This document shows, one piece after another, positions 45,011 through 54,286 of a stretch of DNA of 64,000 bases. The stretch is from assembly GCF_021568775.1 (NCBI RefSeq), contig NZ_JAKGSG010000011.1, positions 92,135-156,134 on the forward strand, given 5' to 3'. The translations under genes were made by a program, and so were the position numbers. The notes beneath the pieces were generated by a model. The model ran no database searches, was not told the DNA's origin, and was given only the letters and a program-made list of their open reading frames with translations. Numbering within the stretch: the stretch's first letter is position 1; the number at the start of each line of letters is the position of its first letter. Source of the DNA: Antribacter soli (GTDB lineage Bacteria; Actinomycetota; Actinomycetes; Actinomycetales; Cellulomonadaceae).

Positions 45011-45700
45011 GTGGACCAGCTCCGGAACGCCGTCGACGTCATGGACCGCCTCTACTCGCCGGGCGGCTGCCCGTGGGACCGCGAGCAGACTCACGAGTCG
45101 CTCGTCCGTTACCTCCTGGAGGAGGCGCACGAGCTCGCCGAGGCCATCGAGGCCGGCGACCGCGCAAACATGCGGGAGGAGCTGGGCGACGTGCTGTTCC
45201 AGGTCCTGTTCCACACGCGCATCGCGGCCGAGGACGCGGAGGAGCCGTTCACCCTCGACGACGTCGCCGGCGACCTCGCCGCGAAGCTCGTCCGCCGCCA
45301 CCCGCACGTCTTCGCCGCGGCGGCGTCGCCCGAGGAGGCCGGGATCAGCAGCACTGACGTCCTCGCCCGCTGGGAGGACCTCAAGCAGACGGAGAAGGCG
45401 CGCGGCTCGATCCTCGAGGGCATCCCGCTCGCGCAGGGCGCGCTCGCCCGTGCGCAGAAGGTGGTCTCGCGGGCGACCCGGGCCGGCCTCCTGCCCGCGC
45501 TGCCCGACGGCGAAGGCCGTGCCGACGACGGCGGCGACGGCCTGGCCGCCGGCTACGGGCGTGAGCTGCTCGCGATCGTGGCGCGCGCGGAGGCCGACGG
45601 CGTCGACGCGGAGGGCGCGCTGCGGGCGGCGTCCCGCGCCCTGGAGGCAGGTGTCCGCGATGCGGAGACGGGGGAGGCTCACCCCGACGGGCGGCACTAG
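45011..45700 (+). CDS. mazG: nucleoside triphosphate pyrophosphohydrolase MazG
   Basis: 229 residues. The MazG motif is clear: 'LYSPGGCPWDREQTHESLVRYLLEEAHELAEAIE' followed by 'NMREELGDVLFQVLFHTRIA', giving the EExxE-x12-28-ExxD metal site. MazG hydrolyses aberrant or excess NTPs to NMPs. GTG at 45011 has GAGGA 5 nt upstream. The C-terminal domain is shorter than in E. coli, as usual in actinobacteria. It lies 45 bp upstream of eno, the standard order in this group. A TAGTCT overlapping its stop may be the -10 of eno. Confidence 0.94.
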   Translation: MDQLRNAVDVMDRLYSPGGCPWDREQTHESLVRYLLEEAHELAEAIEAGDRANMREELGDVLFQVLFHTRIAAEDAEEPFTLDDVAGDLAAKLVRRHPHVFAAAASPEEAGISSTDVLARWEDLKQTEKARGSILEGIPLAQGALARAQKVVSRATRAGLLPALPDGEGRADDGGDGLAAGYGRELLAIVARAEADGVDAEGALRAASRALEAGVRDAETGEAHPDGRH

Positions 45701-47026
<1,326 letters not shown>

Positions 47027-47037
47027 GCCTGCCCTTC

Positions 47038-47073
47038 GAGGGCCGGTCACCGCGTCGGCGGTGGCCGGCCCTC
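47038..47073 (+). terminator. enolase terminator hairpin
   Basis: The arms GAGGGCCGGTCACCGC and GCGGTGGCCGGCCCTC pair over 16 bp with one wobble around a GTCG loop, 12 bp after the eno stop. No strong T-run follows. Confidence 0.75.
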
Positions 47074-47161
47074 GGTCGTGTGAGGAGCGCGACGCGCGCC
47101 GCCACCTACCGCTGCTTGCTGGCCCGGTGCCGCCCGGCGCCGGGGCGTATCGGTATGCCGA

Positions 47162-47208
47162 GGGCCGCTCGCTGTGGGTTGCCGGCATCAACACACAGTG
47201 AGCGGCCC
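47162..47208. repeat. palindromic element, family A, copy 3
   Basis: GGGCCGCTCGCTGTGGGTTG and CAACACACAGTGAGCGGCCC pair over 20 bp with two mismatches and a 7-nt loop. It sits between eno and the divIC-like gene, after a separate eno terminator, so termination is not its only plausible role. Confidence 0.75.
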
Positions 47209-47299
47209 GGAACCCAAGGTCACGACCGAAAGCGGGTGAACTCCCGGCTCGCCGGGCGCGGTTGCGTGCATCGTCCCTGGAGATCGGGACAATCGACGC

Positions 47300-48127
47300 G
47301 TGCCTTCCTCTCGACGCCCTGCGTCGCCCTCCGGTCCGGCGCGGCGGCCCGCGGCGCGTCCGGGCGCGTCAGCAGGGCGCTCCGGCGGCGGGACGACGCG
47401 CGGCTCCGGCACGCCGCGCACGCCCGGCACCTCGGGCGGGCAGGGGAAGGGGAAGGGTGCTCCGGCGTCGGGCGCAGCGTCCGAGCCGACGTCGAAGAAC
47501 GCGCCGAAGAAGCCCGCGCCGAAGGATGGGGCGAAGCCGGCGACCCAGCGCCCCACCGCGGGCGCCTGGCGGTCCGCGAGCCCGGCCCGCCCCGCTGCGC
47601 CGTCGGCCCCTCGCACCACGGCCGCGGGCAAGCGGCCGGTGCAGCCGCGGGCCCGCAAGGCGGTGAACGGCAGCGTCGCGGCGACGCGCCGCCCGGCCCG
47701 CTCCGAGCGGCGCCGCGGACGGTACGGCCTCGTGCTGCCGGAGGTGCTGACGGTCCGCGCGATGGTGCTGTCGGTGGTCGTGCTGCTCGCGGTGGTGCTG
47801 CTCCTGCCGACGGTCCGAGCGGTGATGTCGCAGCAGGCGCAGCTCCGTGACCTGCGTGCGGAGCTGGCTGCGCAGCAGGAGCAGAAGCAGGAGCTCGAGA
47901 TCGAGCTGGCCCGGTGGGACGACCGGCAGTACGTGATCGAGCAGGCGCGGTCACGGCTGAGCTTCGTCATGCCCGGCGACAAGGTGTGGCGCACGCTCGA
48001 CTCGGACAGCGTGCCGGAGGACGAGCCGGAGCCCGGCCCGGTCGACACCAGCCCGAGCCCGTCGGCCCAGGACGACACGCCCTGGTACACGTCCGTCTGG
48101 GACTCCGTCCGGATCGCGGGCGGCTGA
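47300..48127 (+). CDS. FtsB/DivIC-family septum formation initiator
   Basis: 275 residues. A long disordered basic N-terminal region (about 1-145, rich in Ala, Pro, Lys, Arg) precedes one membrane helix (about 155-175, 'MVLSVVVLLAVVLLLPTV'). A coiled coil follows ('QLRDLRAELAAQQEQKQELEIELARWDDRQYVIEQARSRL'), then 'FVMPGDKVWR', the DivIC signature, and an acidic Pro-rich tail. It should join FtsQ/FtsL at the divisome. The gene order eno then divIC is conserved in actinobacteria. The GTG at 47300 is a weak start; the N-terminus is uncertain. Confidence 0.88.
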   Translation: MPSSRRPASPSGPARRPAARPGASAGRSGGGTTRGSGTPRTPGTSGGQGKGKGAPASGAASEPTSKNAPKKPAPKDGAKPATQRPTAGAWRSASPARPAAPSAPRTTAAGKRPVQPRARKAVNGSVAATRRPARSERRRGRYGLVLPEVLTVRAMVLSVVVLLAVVLLLPTVRAVMSQQAQLRDLRAELAAQQEQKQELEIELARWDDRQYVIEQARSRLSFVMPGDKVWRTLDSDSVPEDEPEPGPVDTSPSPSAQDDTPWYTSVWDSVRIAGG

Positions 48128-48143
48128 CCCCCGGGCCCGTCGG

Positions 48144-48216
48144 GTCCGCTTCGAGAAGGCGATCAGGTATCGTCCCGGCTGCCGATGCGGTACCTGATCG
48201 CCTTCTCGAGGCGGAC
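48144..48216. repeat. 73-nt palindromic element, family B, copy 2
   Basis: It begins GTCCGCTTCGAGAAGGCGAT and ends CGCCTTCTCGAGGCGGAC, with 30-bp arms around a loop of about 13 nt. It lies 16 bp after the divIC-like stop, between two genes of a conserved cluster, without disrupting either. Confidence 0.8.
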
Positions 48217-48324
48217 CCGGAGGCGCGAGGCGCGGACCGGGGCGTGGGCGGCCGGTCGCGGGTCGGTCCGGGTCCGGCGTAGGGGACAATGGGTTTCTCT
48301 CCTTCCCTTCGCCGAGGATCTTCC

Positions 48325-48948
48325 GTGACGCAGAACACCAGCCAGCCGCAGCCCGTCGTGCCCGATCCTCGGGGTCCCCGCGAAGTACCGCAGCGAAGCG
48401 AGGACACGTCGTGGGGTGAGGGCGCCGGACCGGTCGCCCCGGGCGGCGCCGTCACCGGTGCCGGGAGCACCGTGACGGAGGAGGACCTGGCGGTCCTGGC
48501 CGAGCAGCTCGGGCGCGAGCCCCGCGGCGTCGTCGGGATCGCGGCACGCTGCGTGTGCGGGCGGCCGACGGTGGTGCGCACCGCCCCCCGCCTGCCCGAC
48601 GGCACCCCGTTCCCCACGACCTTCTACCTGACGCACCCCGGCGCGGTCGCCGCGGCGTCGACCCTCGAGGCGAACGGCGTGATGAAGGAGATGACGGAGC
48701 GCCTCGCCGCGGACGAGGAGCTCGCCGCTGCCTACCTGGCGGCGCACGAGCACTACCTGGCGCAGCGCGAGGCCCTCGGCATCGTCGAGGAGATCGCGGG
48801 CATCTCTGCCGGCGGGATGCCCACCCGCGTGAAGTGCCTGCACGTCCTCATGGCGCACGCGCTCGGGTTCCCCGGCGTGAACCCGCTGGGCGACGAGGCG
48901 CTGGCCCTCGTGCGCGACCAGTGGCGCCCCGACCGCTGCTCCTGCTGA
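48325..48948 (+). CDS. DUF501 family protein
   Basis: 207 residues. The conserved core starts at about residue 45: 'VTEEDLAVLAEQLGREPRGVVGIAARCVCG', then 'PFPTTFYLTHPGAVAAASTLEANGVM' and 'GMPTRVKCLHVLMAHALGFPGVNPLGDE', ending in a Cys-containing 'RPDRCSC'. DUF501 proteins sit between divIC and ppx in actinobacteria; the function is unknown. I prefer the GTG at 48325, with GAGGA 6-7 nt upstream, over an ATG at 48289. Confidence 0.9.
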   Translation: MTQNTSQPQPVVPDPRGPREVPQRSEDTSWGEGAGPVAPGGAVTGAGSTVTEEDLAVLAEQLGREPRGVVGIAARCVCGRPTVVRTAPRLPDGTPFPTTFYLTHPGAVAAASTLEANGVMKEMTERLAADEELAAAYLAAHEHYLAQREALGIVEEIAGISAGGMPTRVKCLHVLMAHALGFPGVNPLGDEALALVRDQWRPDRCSC

Positions 48949-48997
48949 ACCCACCCGCCCCCGCCTGACCACGGCAGACCCGAGAGGGACCTCCTGC

Positions 48998-49942
48998 ATG
49001 ACCACTCGCGTGGCCGCGATCGACTGCGGCACCAACTCGATCCGCCTTCTTGTCGCCGACGTGCACGAGGGCGGTCTGTCGGAGCTCGACCGCCGCATGG
49101 AGGTCGTGCGGCTCGGCCAGGGCGTGGACCGCACCGGTGAGCTGGCGCCCGAGGCGCTCGAGCGCACCCTCGCCGCGACCCGCGAGTACGCGGCCGTGAT
49201 CGAGACGCTCGGGGCGGAACGCGTGCGGTTCGTCGCCACCTCGGCGACGCGGGACGTGCGCAACCGTGACGCGTTCGCCGCGGGCGTCCGTGACGCGCTC
49301 GGCGTCGAACCCGAGGTCGTGTCGGGCGACGAGGAGGCCGAGCTGTCGTTCCGCGGCGCCACCGGCGTGGTCGGTGCGGCGCATCCCGGGCCGTTCCTCG
49401 TGGTCGACCTCGGCGGCGGCTCGACGGAGCTCGTGCTCGGCACGCGCACCGTCGACGCGGCGTACTCGATGGACGTCGGCTCGGTGCGGATGACGGAGCG
49501 GCACCTGCGGTCGGACCCGCCGACGTCGGCCGACGTCGCGGAAGCGCGCGCGGACGTGCGGTCGGCGCTCGACGTCGCGGCCGGCGTCGTGCCGCTCGGG
49601 AAGGCTGTCACCCTCGTGGGCCTCGCGGGCTCGATCACGACGGTCACCGCGCACGCCCTCGGGCTGGGGCGGTACGAGCGGTCGCGGATCGACGGGTCGG
49701 TTCTCCCTGCCGACGCCGTCCTGGCGTCGTGCGACGCGCTGCTCGCCGCGCCGCGCGAGGAGCGTGCGGCGATGGGCTTCATGCACCCCGGCCGGGTCGA
49801 CGTGATCGGCGCTGGGGCGCTCGTGTGGTCCGAGGTGATCCGGCGCGTGCAGAGCGAGGTGACGGCGGCGGGCGGTTCGCTGACGCGGGTCGTGACGAGC
49901 GAGCACGACATCCTGGACGGGATCGCTCTGTCCGTCGCCTGA
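48998..49942 (+). CDS. ppx: Ppx/GppA family exopolyphosphatase
   Basis: 314 residues of the acetate/sugar kinase-Hsp70-actin fold. Phosphate loop 1 'AAIDCGTNSIRLLVADV', 'GDEEAELSFRGA' with the catalytic Glu, and phosphate loop 2 'VVDLGGGSTELVLG' are intact. The short length (no HD domain) is typical of the actinobacterial Ppx1/Ppx2 type, which degrade short-chain polyphosphate or pppGpp. The ATG at 48998 follows a GAGAGGGA site. It is the last gene of the conserved run mazG-eno-divIC-DUF501-ppx. Confidence 0.93.
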   Translation: MTTRVAAIDCGTNSIRLLVADVHEGGLSELDRRMEVVRLGQGVDRTGELAPEALERTLAATREYAAVIETLGAERVRFVATSATRDVRNRDAFAAGVRDALGVEPEVVSGDEEAELSFRGATGVVGAAHPGPFLVVDLGGGSTELVLGTRTVDAAYSMDVGSVRMTERHLRSDPPTSADVAEARADVRSALDVAAGVVPLGKAVTLVGLAGSITTVTAHALGLGRYERSRIDGSVLPADAVLASCDALLAAPREERAAMGFMHPGRVDVIGAGALVWSEVIRRVQSEVTAAGGSLTRVVTSEHDILDGIALSVA

Positions 49943-50040
49943 GCCGGAGGTGTAGCGCAGGGTGCGGGCCGAGGTGCGAGGTCGTCGCCCGGAGCGGAAC
50001 CGCAGGCTCAGGCGACCGAAGGCCTCGCCTGATCTCCCTG

Positions 50041-50122
50041 TCAGCGGTGCGATCGGCAGTTCGGCGCGTGATCGGCAGCTCGAACTACCGACCACGCGCC
50101 GAACTGCCGATCACACCGCTGA
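50041..50122. repeat. palindromic element, family C, copy 2 (intact 82-nt hairpin)
   Basis: TCAGCGGTG (50041-50049) pairs with CACCGCTGA (50114-50122). Inside, 28-bp arms starting GATCGGCAGTTCGGCGCGTG pair with two mismatches around the 6-nt loop CTCGAA. It lies between ppx and the padR gene. The sequence is closely related to the split copy at 30079-30203. Confidence 0.8.
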
Positions 50123-50179
50123 CCGCCTGGCGGTATTGCGTTTCGCGTAGTAGTCTCCCGTGCGAGAGAGAGGGGCACC

Positions 50180-50512
50180 GTGGACATGACACAGCTGCTC
50201 AAGGGCGTGCTCGACGCGGCCGTCCTGGCCGTCGTCGAGCAGGAGGACGGCTACGGGTACGACGTGCTGCGTCGTCTGCGGGCCGCCGGCCTCGCCGACA
50301 TCGGTGACGCCTCCGTGTACGGAACGCTACGCCGCCTGTACTCGGCCGGGGCGCTCACCAGCTACGTGGTTCCCTCCGACGAGGGCCCGCACCGCAAGTA
50401 CTACGGCATCACCGCGCACGGCCGGCAGATGCTCGCGACCCAGCGCAAAGAGTGGCAGGAGTTCACCGGCACGGTCGCCGGCCTCCTCGGCAACAGGAAC
50501 GAGGCAGCCTGA
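50180..50512 (+). CDS. PadR-family transcriptional regulator
   Basis: 110 residues with the PadR winged helix: 'LLKGVLDAAVLAVVEQEDGYGYDVLRRLRAAGL', 'GDASVYGTLRRLYSAGALTSYVVPSDEGPHRKYYGIT'. GTG at 50180 has GAGGGG 5 nt upstream; an ATG at 50186 is possible. Its stop overlaps the next ATG by one base (TGATG). PadR proteins paired with HAAS-domain membrane proteins often sense envelope stress or control a neighbouring exporter. The ligand is unknown. Confidence 0.92.
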   Translation: MDMTQLLKGVLDAAVLAVVEQEDGYGYDVLRRLRAAGLADIGDASVYGTLRRLYSAGALTSYVVPSDEGPHRKYYGITAHGRQMLATQRKEWQEFTGTVAGLLGNRNEAA

Positions 50513-51891
50513 TGGTCACGACCAGCACCGAGACGCTCGCCGCACACGTGCGCGGTTATGCACAGGCCGTGCGGCTGCACCTCGACGACCTCGGCCCCGA
50601 CGTCGTCGATGACCTCACAGACGGCCTCGAGGCGGACCTCACGGACTCCCTCCTCGACCGCACGGCCACCGTGCCCGACGCCGGTCGCTCGCCGTCGGCG
50701 CCGGGCTCGCCCTCCGGAGGGGTCGGCTCGGGCGCGCCGGGCGATGCCGTCCTGGACCTGGCCGCCGCCTTCGGCCCGGCCGCCGAGTACGCCGCCGAGC
50801 TGCGCGAGTCCGCGGGCCTCCCGCCGCGGGCTGCGCAGGCGAACCGGCTGGCGCGGCGCTGGGCCCTGGGCCGAGCGGTCGTCGTGGCGTGGGAGCTGGG
50901 CTCCGAACGGTGGGCGCACGCCTGGCGTCCGCTCACGTCGACGCCGGCGTGGGCAGGGTTCCGGGACTTCGTCCGCTCGCTCGCCCCCGTGTGGTGGGTG
51001 CTGCGCGGCTGGGCCGCGGCGATGGTGCTGATGTACCCGTTCGGCGGCACGCCCGCGATCTGGCCGTGGAGCACTCCCGGGCGCATCGTCCTCCTCGCGG
51101 CGGTCGTCGTGAGCATCCAGTGGGGTCGCGGCCGCTGGCTGCCCCGCCTGTCATGGGCGCCGGGCCTGCTGCGGGTGGCGTCGGTGGGCGCCGCGGTCGC
51201 GGTCGTCCCGCTCCTGCTGTACGTGTCGGAGGACCGGCCCTCGGACGTCGGGTTCTCGTCGTACGAGGCGGGCTGGAGCGACGGCTACAACGAGGCCCAG
51301 TACTCCTCCGTGAGCGACGGCGGCGGATACGGCGACGACACCGGCGTGTGGGTGGACGGCATGCAGGTGTCCAACCTCTTCGTCTACGACCGGAACGGCG
51401 ACCCGATCCGCGACGTGCAGGTCTTCGACGACCGCGGGCGTCCCGTCCGTACGATGACCGCGCAGGGGACGGCGCAGACCTGGACCGTGCCCGAGCTGCC
51501 GGGCGACTGGTTCTTCCAGCCTGCGATCGCCTCGGACGGCCGGGAGCGCTGGAACGTCTACCCGCTGCGGGCCGTCGACGTGAACGACGTCGAGTGGGTG
51601 CCCGACGAGAGCGACCCCGAGTGGGTGACCGAGGTGCCGAGGCCGCTGACCGGCATCCAGCCGACCACGATGCCGTGGCCGTTCCTCAAGGCCCCGACCG
51701 ACATCCCGTCAAAGGTGGTCGAGCCGGGCACCGACGAGACCGGCACCGGGGACGCGGGCACGCAGGACCCGGACGCCCCGGCGACCGACGCACCGGCCGG
51801 GACGGTGCCGGGAGGTGACCGTCCGGCGTCGGACACGGTGCCCGACGAGGACCCCGCGCCCGCGACGGTCGAGGCGACCGAGGCCGACTGA
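50512..51891 (+). CDS. HAAS-domain-like membrane protein partnered with PadR
   Basis: 459 residues. The N-terminus ('LAAHVRGYAQAVRLHLDDLGPDVVDDLTDGLEADL') matches the HAAS signalling domain that accompanies PadR regulators. Three hydrophobic segments follow (about 165-185, 190-208, 220-243). A long extracytoplasmic C-terminal region follows: an Asp/Gly/Tyr-rich part, a small beta-rich domain ('VFDDRGRPVRTM'), and an acidic, Thr/Pro-rich tail. It is translationally coupled to padR. It may transmit an envelope signal to PadR; this is inference. A perfect 12-bp hairpin 4 bp downstream should terminate the operon. Confidence 0.8.
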   Translation: MVTTSTETLAAHVRGYAQAVRLHLDDLGPDVVDDLTDGLEADLTDSLLDRTATVPDAGRSPSAPGSPSGGVGSGAPGDAVLDLAAAFGPAAEYAAELRESAGLPPRAAQANRLARRWALGRAVVVAWELGSERWAHAWRPLTSTPAWAGFRDFVRSLAPVWWVLRGWAAAMVLMYPFGGTPAIWPWSTPGRIVLLAAVVVSIQWGRGRWLPRLSWAPGLLRVASVGAAVAVVPLLLYVSEDRPSDVGFSSYEAGWSDGYNEAQYSSVSDGGGYGDDTGVWVDGMQVSNLFVYDRNGDPIRDVQVFDDRGRPVRTMTAQGTAQTWTVPELPGDWFFQPAIASDGRERWNVYPLRAVDVNDVEWVPDESDPEWVTEVPRPLTGIQPTTMPWPFLKAPTDIPSKVVEPGTDETGTGDAGTQDPDAPATDAPAGTVPGGDRPASDTVPDEDPAPATVEATEAD

Positions 51892-51895
51892 CGGC

Positions 51896-51927
51896 GACGC
51901 GGCGCCGCTCACGGGCGGCGCCGCGTC
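51896..51927 (+). terminator. terminator of the padR operon
   Basis: GACGCGGCGCCG and CGGCGCCGCGTC are perfect 12-bp arms around an 8-nt loop, 4 bp after the stop. Confidence 0.75.
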
Positions 51928-51949
51928 GGCGTCTCCGCAGGGTTTCACA

Positions 51950-52011
51950 GTGGTCAGGACCACACAGTGAGCCAGTCGGAGAGCTTTCACGACGCGCGGT
52001 AATCTTGGGCT
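51950..52011 (+). promoter_or_regulatory. promoter of the NADH dehydrogenase-like gene: palindrome plus -10, probably leaderless
   Basis: TAATCT at 52000-52005 is a good -10 and lies 6 nt before the ATG at 52012, with no Shine-Dalgarno between. This spacing places the transcription start at the A of the ATG, so the mRNA is probably leaderless. A perfect palindrome GTGGTCAGGACCAC at 51950-51963 stands about 50-60 bp upstream and may bind an activator or redox regulator. Confidence 0.5.
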
Positions 52012-53484
52012 ATGCCTCAGAACGACCTGACCTCGGTCAGCCCTGCCCAGGAAATGTCGGCCCCTGCGCCCCGCCCGCGCAAGGTGCCGCGCATCGTGGT
52101 GCTCGGCGGCGGGTCCGTCGGCCTCTACGTGGCCCGCCGACTGCGCAAGAAGCTGAAGAAGAAGGAGGCGGCGATCGTCGTCGTCGACCCGCGGCCGTAC
52201 ATGACGTACGCGCCGTTCCTGCCCGAGGCAGCTGCGGGTTCGATCGACGCGCGCGACGTGGTCGCGCCGCACCGCCGCGCACTCAAGGGCATCGACGTGC
52301 TGCAGGGCAAGGTCGTGCACATCGACCACGCGAACCGCCACATCACCATCCGCCCTGAGGAGGCCGACGACTACGAGGTGTCCTACGACCAGCTCGTCGT
52401 GGGCCTCGGCTCGGTGTCCCGCACGCTGCCGATCCCCGGCCTGGCGGAGACGGGGATCGGTTTCAAGAACGTGGAGGAGGCCATCGCGGTCCGCAACCAC
52501 GTGCTCAACCGCCTCGACGTCGCCTCGTCCACGTGGGACGTCGACCAGCGCAAGCGCATGCTGACGTTCACGTTCGTCGGCGGCGGGTTCGCCGGCATCG
52601 AGGCCCTCGCCGAGATCGAGGACATGGCGCGCTACGCGACGCGGCAGTACCCGACCATCGAGCCCGAGGACCTGCGCTTCGTCATGATCGAGGGCGCCGG
52701 CCGCATCCTGCCGGAGGTCTCCGAGCCCATGGGCCTGTGGGCGCTTGAGGAGATGAAGAAGCGCGGCATCGAGTTCCACCTCAGCACGTTCCTGTCGTCG
52801 TGCGTGGACGGCCACGTCGTGACCTCGACGGGTGTCGAGTTCGACTCGGACACGGTGGTCTGGACCGCGGGCGTGAAGGCCAACCCGGTCATCAAGGACG
52901 AGTCGGACCTGCCGGTCGACAAGCTGGGTCGCGTGATCGTGCTGCCGACGCTGCAGGTCGCGGACGAGGACGGCAACGTCGTCGAGGGTGCCTGGGCGGC
53001 GGGCGACTGCGCCGCCGTGCCCGACGTGCTCAACCCCGGCAAGTTCTGCCCGCCGAACGCGCAGCACGCGATCCGCGAGGCTGTCCGCCTGGCAGACAAC
53101 ATCGTGGCCGGCTACAAGGACCGCCCCGCCGTCGAGTACCGGCACAAGAACGTCGGCGTCGTCGCGTCGCTCGGCCTGTACAAGGGCGTCGCGGAGCTGT
53201 TCGGCTTCGTCAAGCTGCGTGGCCCGCTGGCCTGGCTCGCGCACCGCTCCTACCACGTCATGGCGATGCCGACCGGCAACCGCAAGGTCCGCATCATGGT
53301 CGGCTGGATCGGGCAGTTCCTCATGGGCCGCGAGCTCGTCTCGCTCGGCTCGCTGCACGACCCGCGGTCCGAGTTCCGCGCCGCCGCCGTCCCGCCGAAG
53401 CAGGCGGGCGCGAAGGTGGAGCAGAAGGCCGAGTCCTCCGCGGCCACCGCCGAGGAGGGTCAGCCGGCGGTCGCGAAGCGCTGA
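52012..53484 (+). CDS. type II NADH dehydrogenase-like FAD/NAD(P) oxidoreductase
   Basis: 490 residues. FAD motif 'IVVLGGGSVGLYVARRL' at about 28-44, NAD-binding 'FTFVGGGFAGIEALAEIEDMA' near 188, and 'AWAAGDCAAVPD' closing the FAD site near 328. The C-terminal region ends with 'GPLAWLAHRSYHVMAMP', a membrane-associating segment typical of NDH-2. It should oxidise NADH and reduce menaquinone without proton pumping. An Ala/Lys/Glu-rich tail of about 30 residues is low-complexity. It is monocistronic. Confidence 0.92.
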   Translation: MPQNDLTSVSPAQEMSAPAPRPRKVPRIVVLGGGSVGLYVARRLRKKLKKKEAAIVVVDPRPYMTYAPFLPEAAAGSIDARDVVAPHRRALKGIDVLQGKVVHIDHANRHITIRPEEADDYEVSYDQLVVGLGSVSRTLPIPGLAETGIGFKNVEEAIAVRNHVLNRLDVASSTWDVDQRKRMLTFTFVGGGFAGIEALAEIEDMARYATRQYPTIEPEDLRFVMIEGAGRILPEVSEPMGLWALEEMKKRGIEFHLSTFLSSCVDGHVVTSTGVEFDSDTVVWTAGVKANPVIKDESDLPVDKLGRVIVLPTLQVADEDGNVVEGAWAAGDCAAVPDVLNPGKFCPPNAQHAIREAVRLADNIVAGYKDRPAVEYRHKNVGVVASLGLYKGVAELFGFVKLRGPLAWLAHRSYHVMAMPTGNRKVRIMVGWIGQFLMGRELVSLGSLHDPRSEFRAAAVPPKQAGAKVEQKAESSAATAEEGQPAVAKR

Positions 53485-53511
53485 GCCTCTGGGTTGTTCT
53501 TCCCGGCCGGC

Positions 53512-53584
53512 GTCCGCCTCGAGAACACCATCAGGTATCGCCTTCTGCATCGACGCGATGCCTGATCGTGTACTCGAGGCGGAC
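53512..53584. repeat. 73-nt palindromic element, family B, copy 3
   Basis: It begins GTCCGCCTCGAGAACACCAT and ends GATCGTGTACTCGAGGCGGAC. It is the most degenerate copy, with a few mismatches mid-arm, but of identical length. It lies between the NADH dehydrogenase-like gene and the tRNA, 27 bp after the stop. Confidence 0.75.
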
Positions 53585-53659
53585 ACACCGGGAGAAGAGC
53601 CCTTCTGTTCTGCCCGGGGCTCCGTCTGCGCACCCGGTCGTCGGTAGTCTCTGGGGTGC

Positions 53660-53733
53660 GCCCCCATAGCCCAACTGGCAGAGGCAGCCGGCTTAAACCC
53701 GGCCAAGTCCCGGTTCGAACCCGGGTGGGGGCA
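53660..53733 (+). tRNA. tRNA with UAA anticodon (tRNA-Leu by codon), class I shape
   Basis: The 74-nt cloverleaf is complete: acceptor arms GCCCCCA/TGGGGGC with discriminator A; a 3-bp D stem; anticodon stem GCCGG/CCGGC with loop CTTAAAC and anticodon TAA; a 5-nt variable loop; T stem CCCGG/CCGGG with loop TTCGAAC. No 3' CCA is encoded. UUA is a leucine codon, but bacterial leucine tRNAs normally have a long variable arm, which this one lacks. TAGTCT at 53645-53650 could be its -10. Confidence 0.88.
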
Positions 53734-54286
53734 CGACGTCGCCCGACAGCGCGGCGACGAGCCGCCCGAGAAGGTCCCGACCCTGGGGCCAGGCGCCCAG
53801 CCCGCTCGCGGCGTTGACGTGACCGGCCTCCCCGATGCCGACCGTCGCGGCGCCCCAGGCCGCTGCCAGGCCCAGGGCCCCTCCGGGCGAGTCGAAAGGA
53901 TCGTCGTCCGACACCACGACCAGCGCGGGGACCGGCAGGCGATCGCGGGCGACGCCGAAGTCCCGGGCTGCGAGCGGGAAGGCAGGCCCGGACGGGTCCG
54001 GCACCGCGACCAGGAGCGCCGCGACGACGCCGCCCGGGCCTCGCTCGAGGAGCCACGAGGCGGCGGCGAGACATCCGAGGCTGTGCGCCACCAGCACCGT
54101 GCCGGGCGTGGGGTCGCCGGGTGTGGGGTCCGCGACTGCGCGGGACAGGGCGTCTGCCCAGTCGCCGGGCTCCGGTGTCTCCCAGGACGCGGGCGCGAAC
54201 CGGGTCGCCGGGAGGTCGGTCTCCCAGAGCGTCTGCCAGTGGTCGGGTCCGGAGCCACCGATCCCGGGCACGGTCACATACCTCAT
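53693..54286 (-). CDS. RBBP9/YdeN-like alpha/beta hydrolase
   Basis: 197 residues. 'VPGIGGSGPDHWQTLWE' at the N-terminus, the nucleophile elbow 'VLVAHSLGCLAAASWL', 'VVVSDDDPFDS' with the acid and 'IGEAGHVNAASGLGAW' with the catalytic His are the signature of RBBP9-type serine hydrolases. The last 13 residues ('VVPPPGFEPGLGRV' end) are encoded by the antisense strand of the tRNA, and the stop codon is the complement of the tRNA anticodon loop. The start overlaps the upstream amidotransferase-like gene by 4 bp. Confidence 0.85.
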   Translation of the reverse strand: MRYVTVPGIGGSGPDHWQTLWETDLPATRFAPASWETPEPGDWADALSRAVADPTPGDPTPGTVLVAHSLGCLAAASWLLERGPGGVVAALLVAVPDPSGPAFPLAARDFGVARDRLPVPALVVVSDDDPFDSPGGALGLAAAWGAATVGIGEAGHVNAASGLGAWPQGRDLLGRLVAALSGDVVPPPGFEPGLGRV

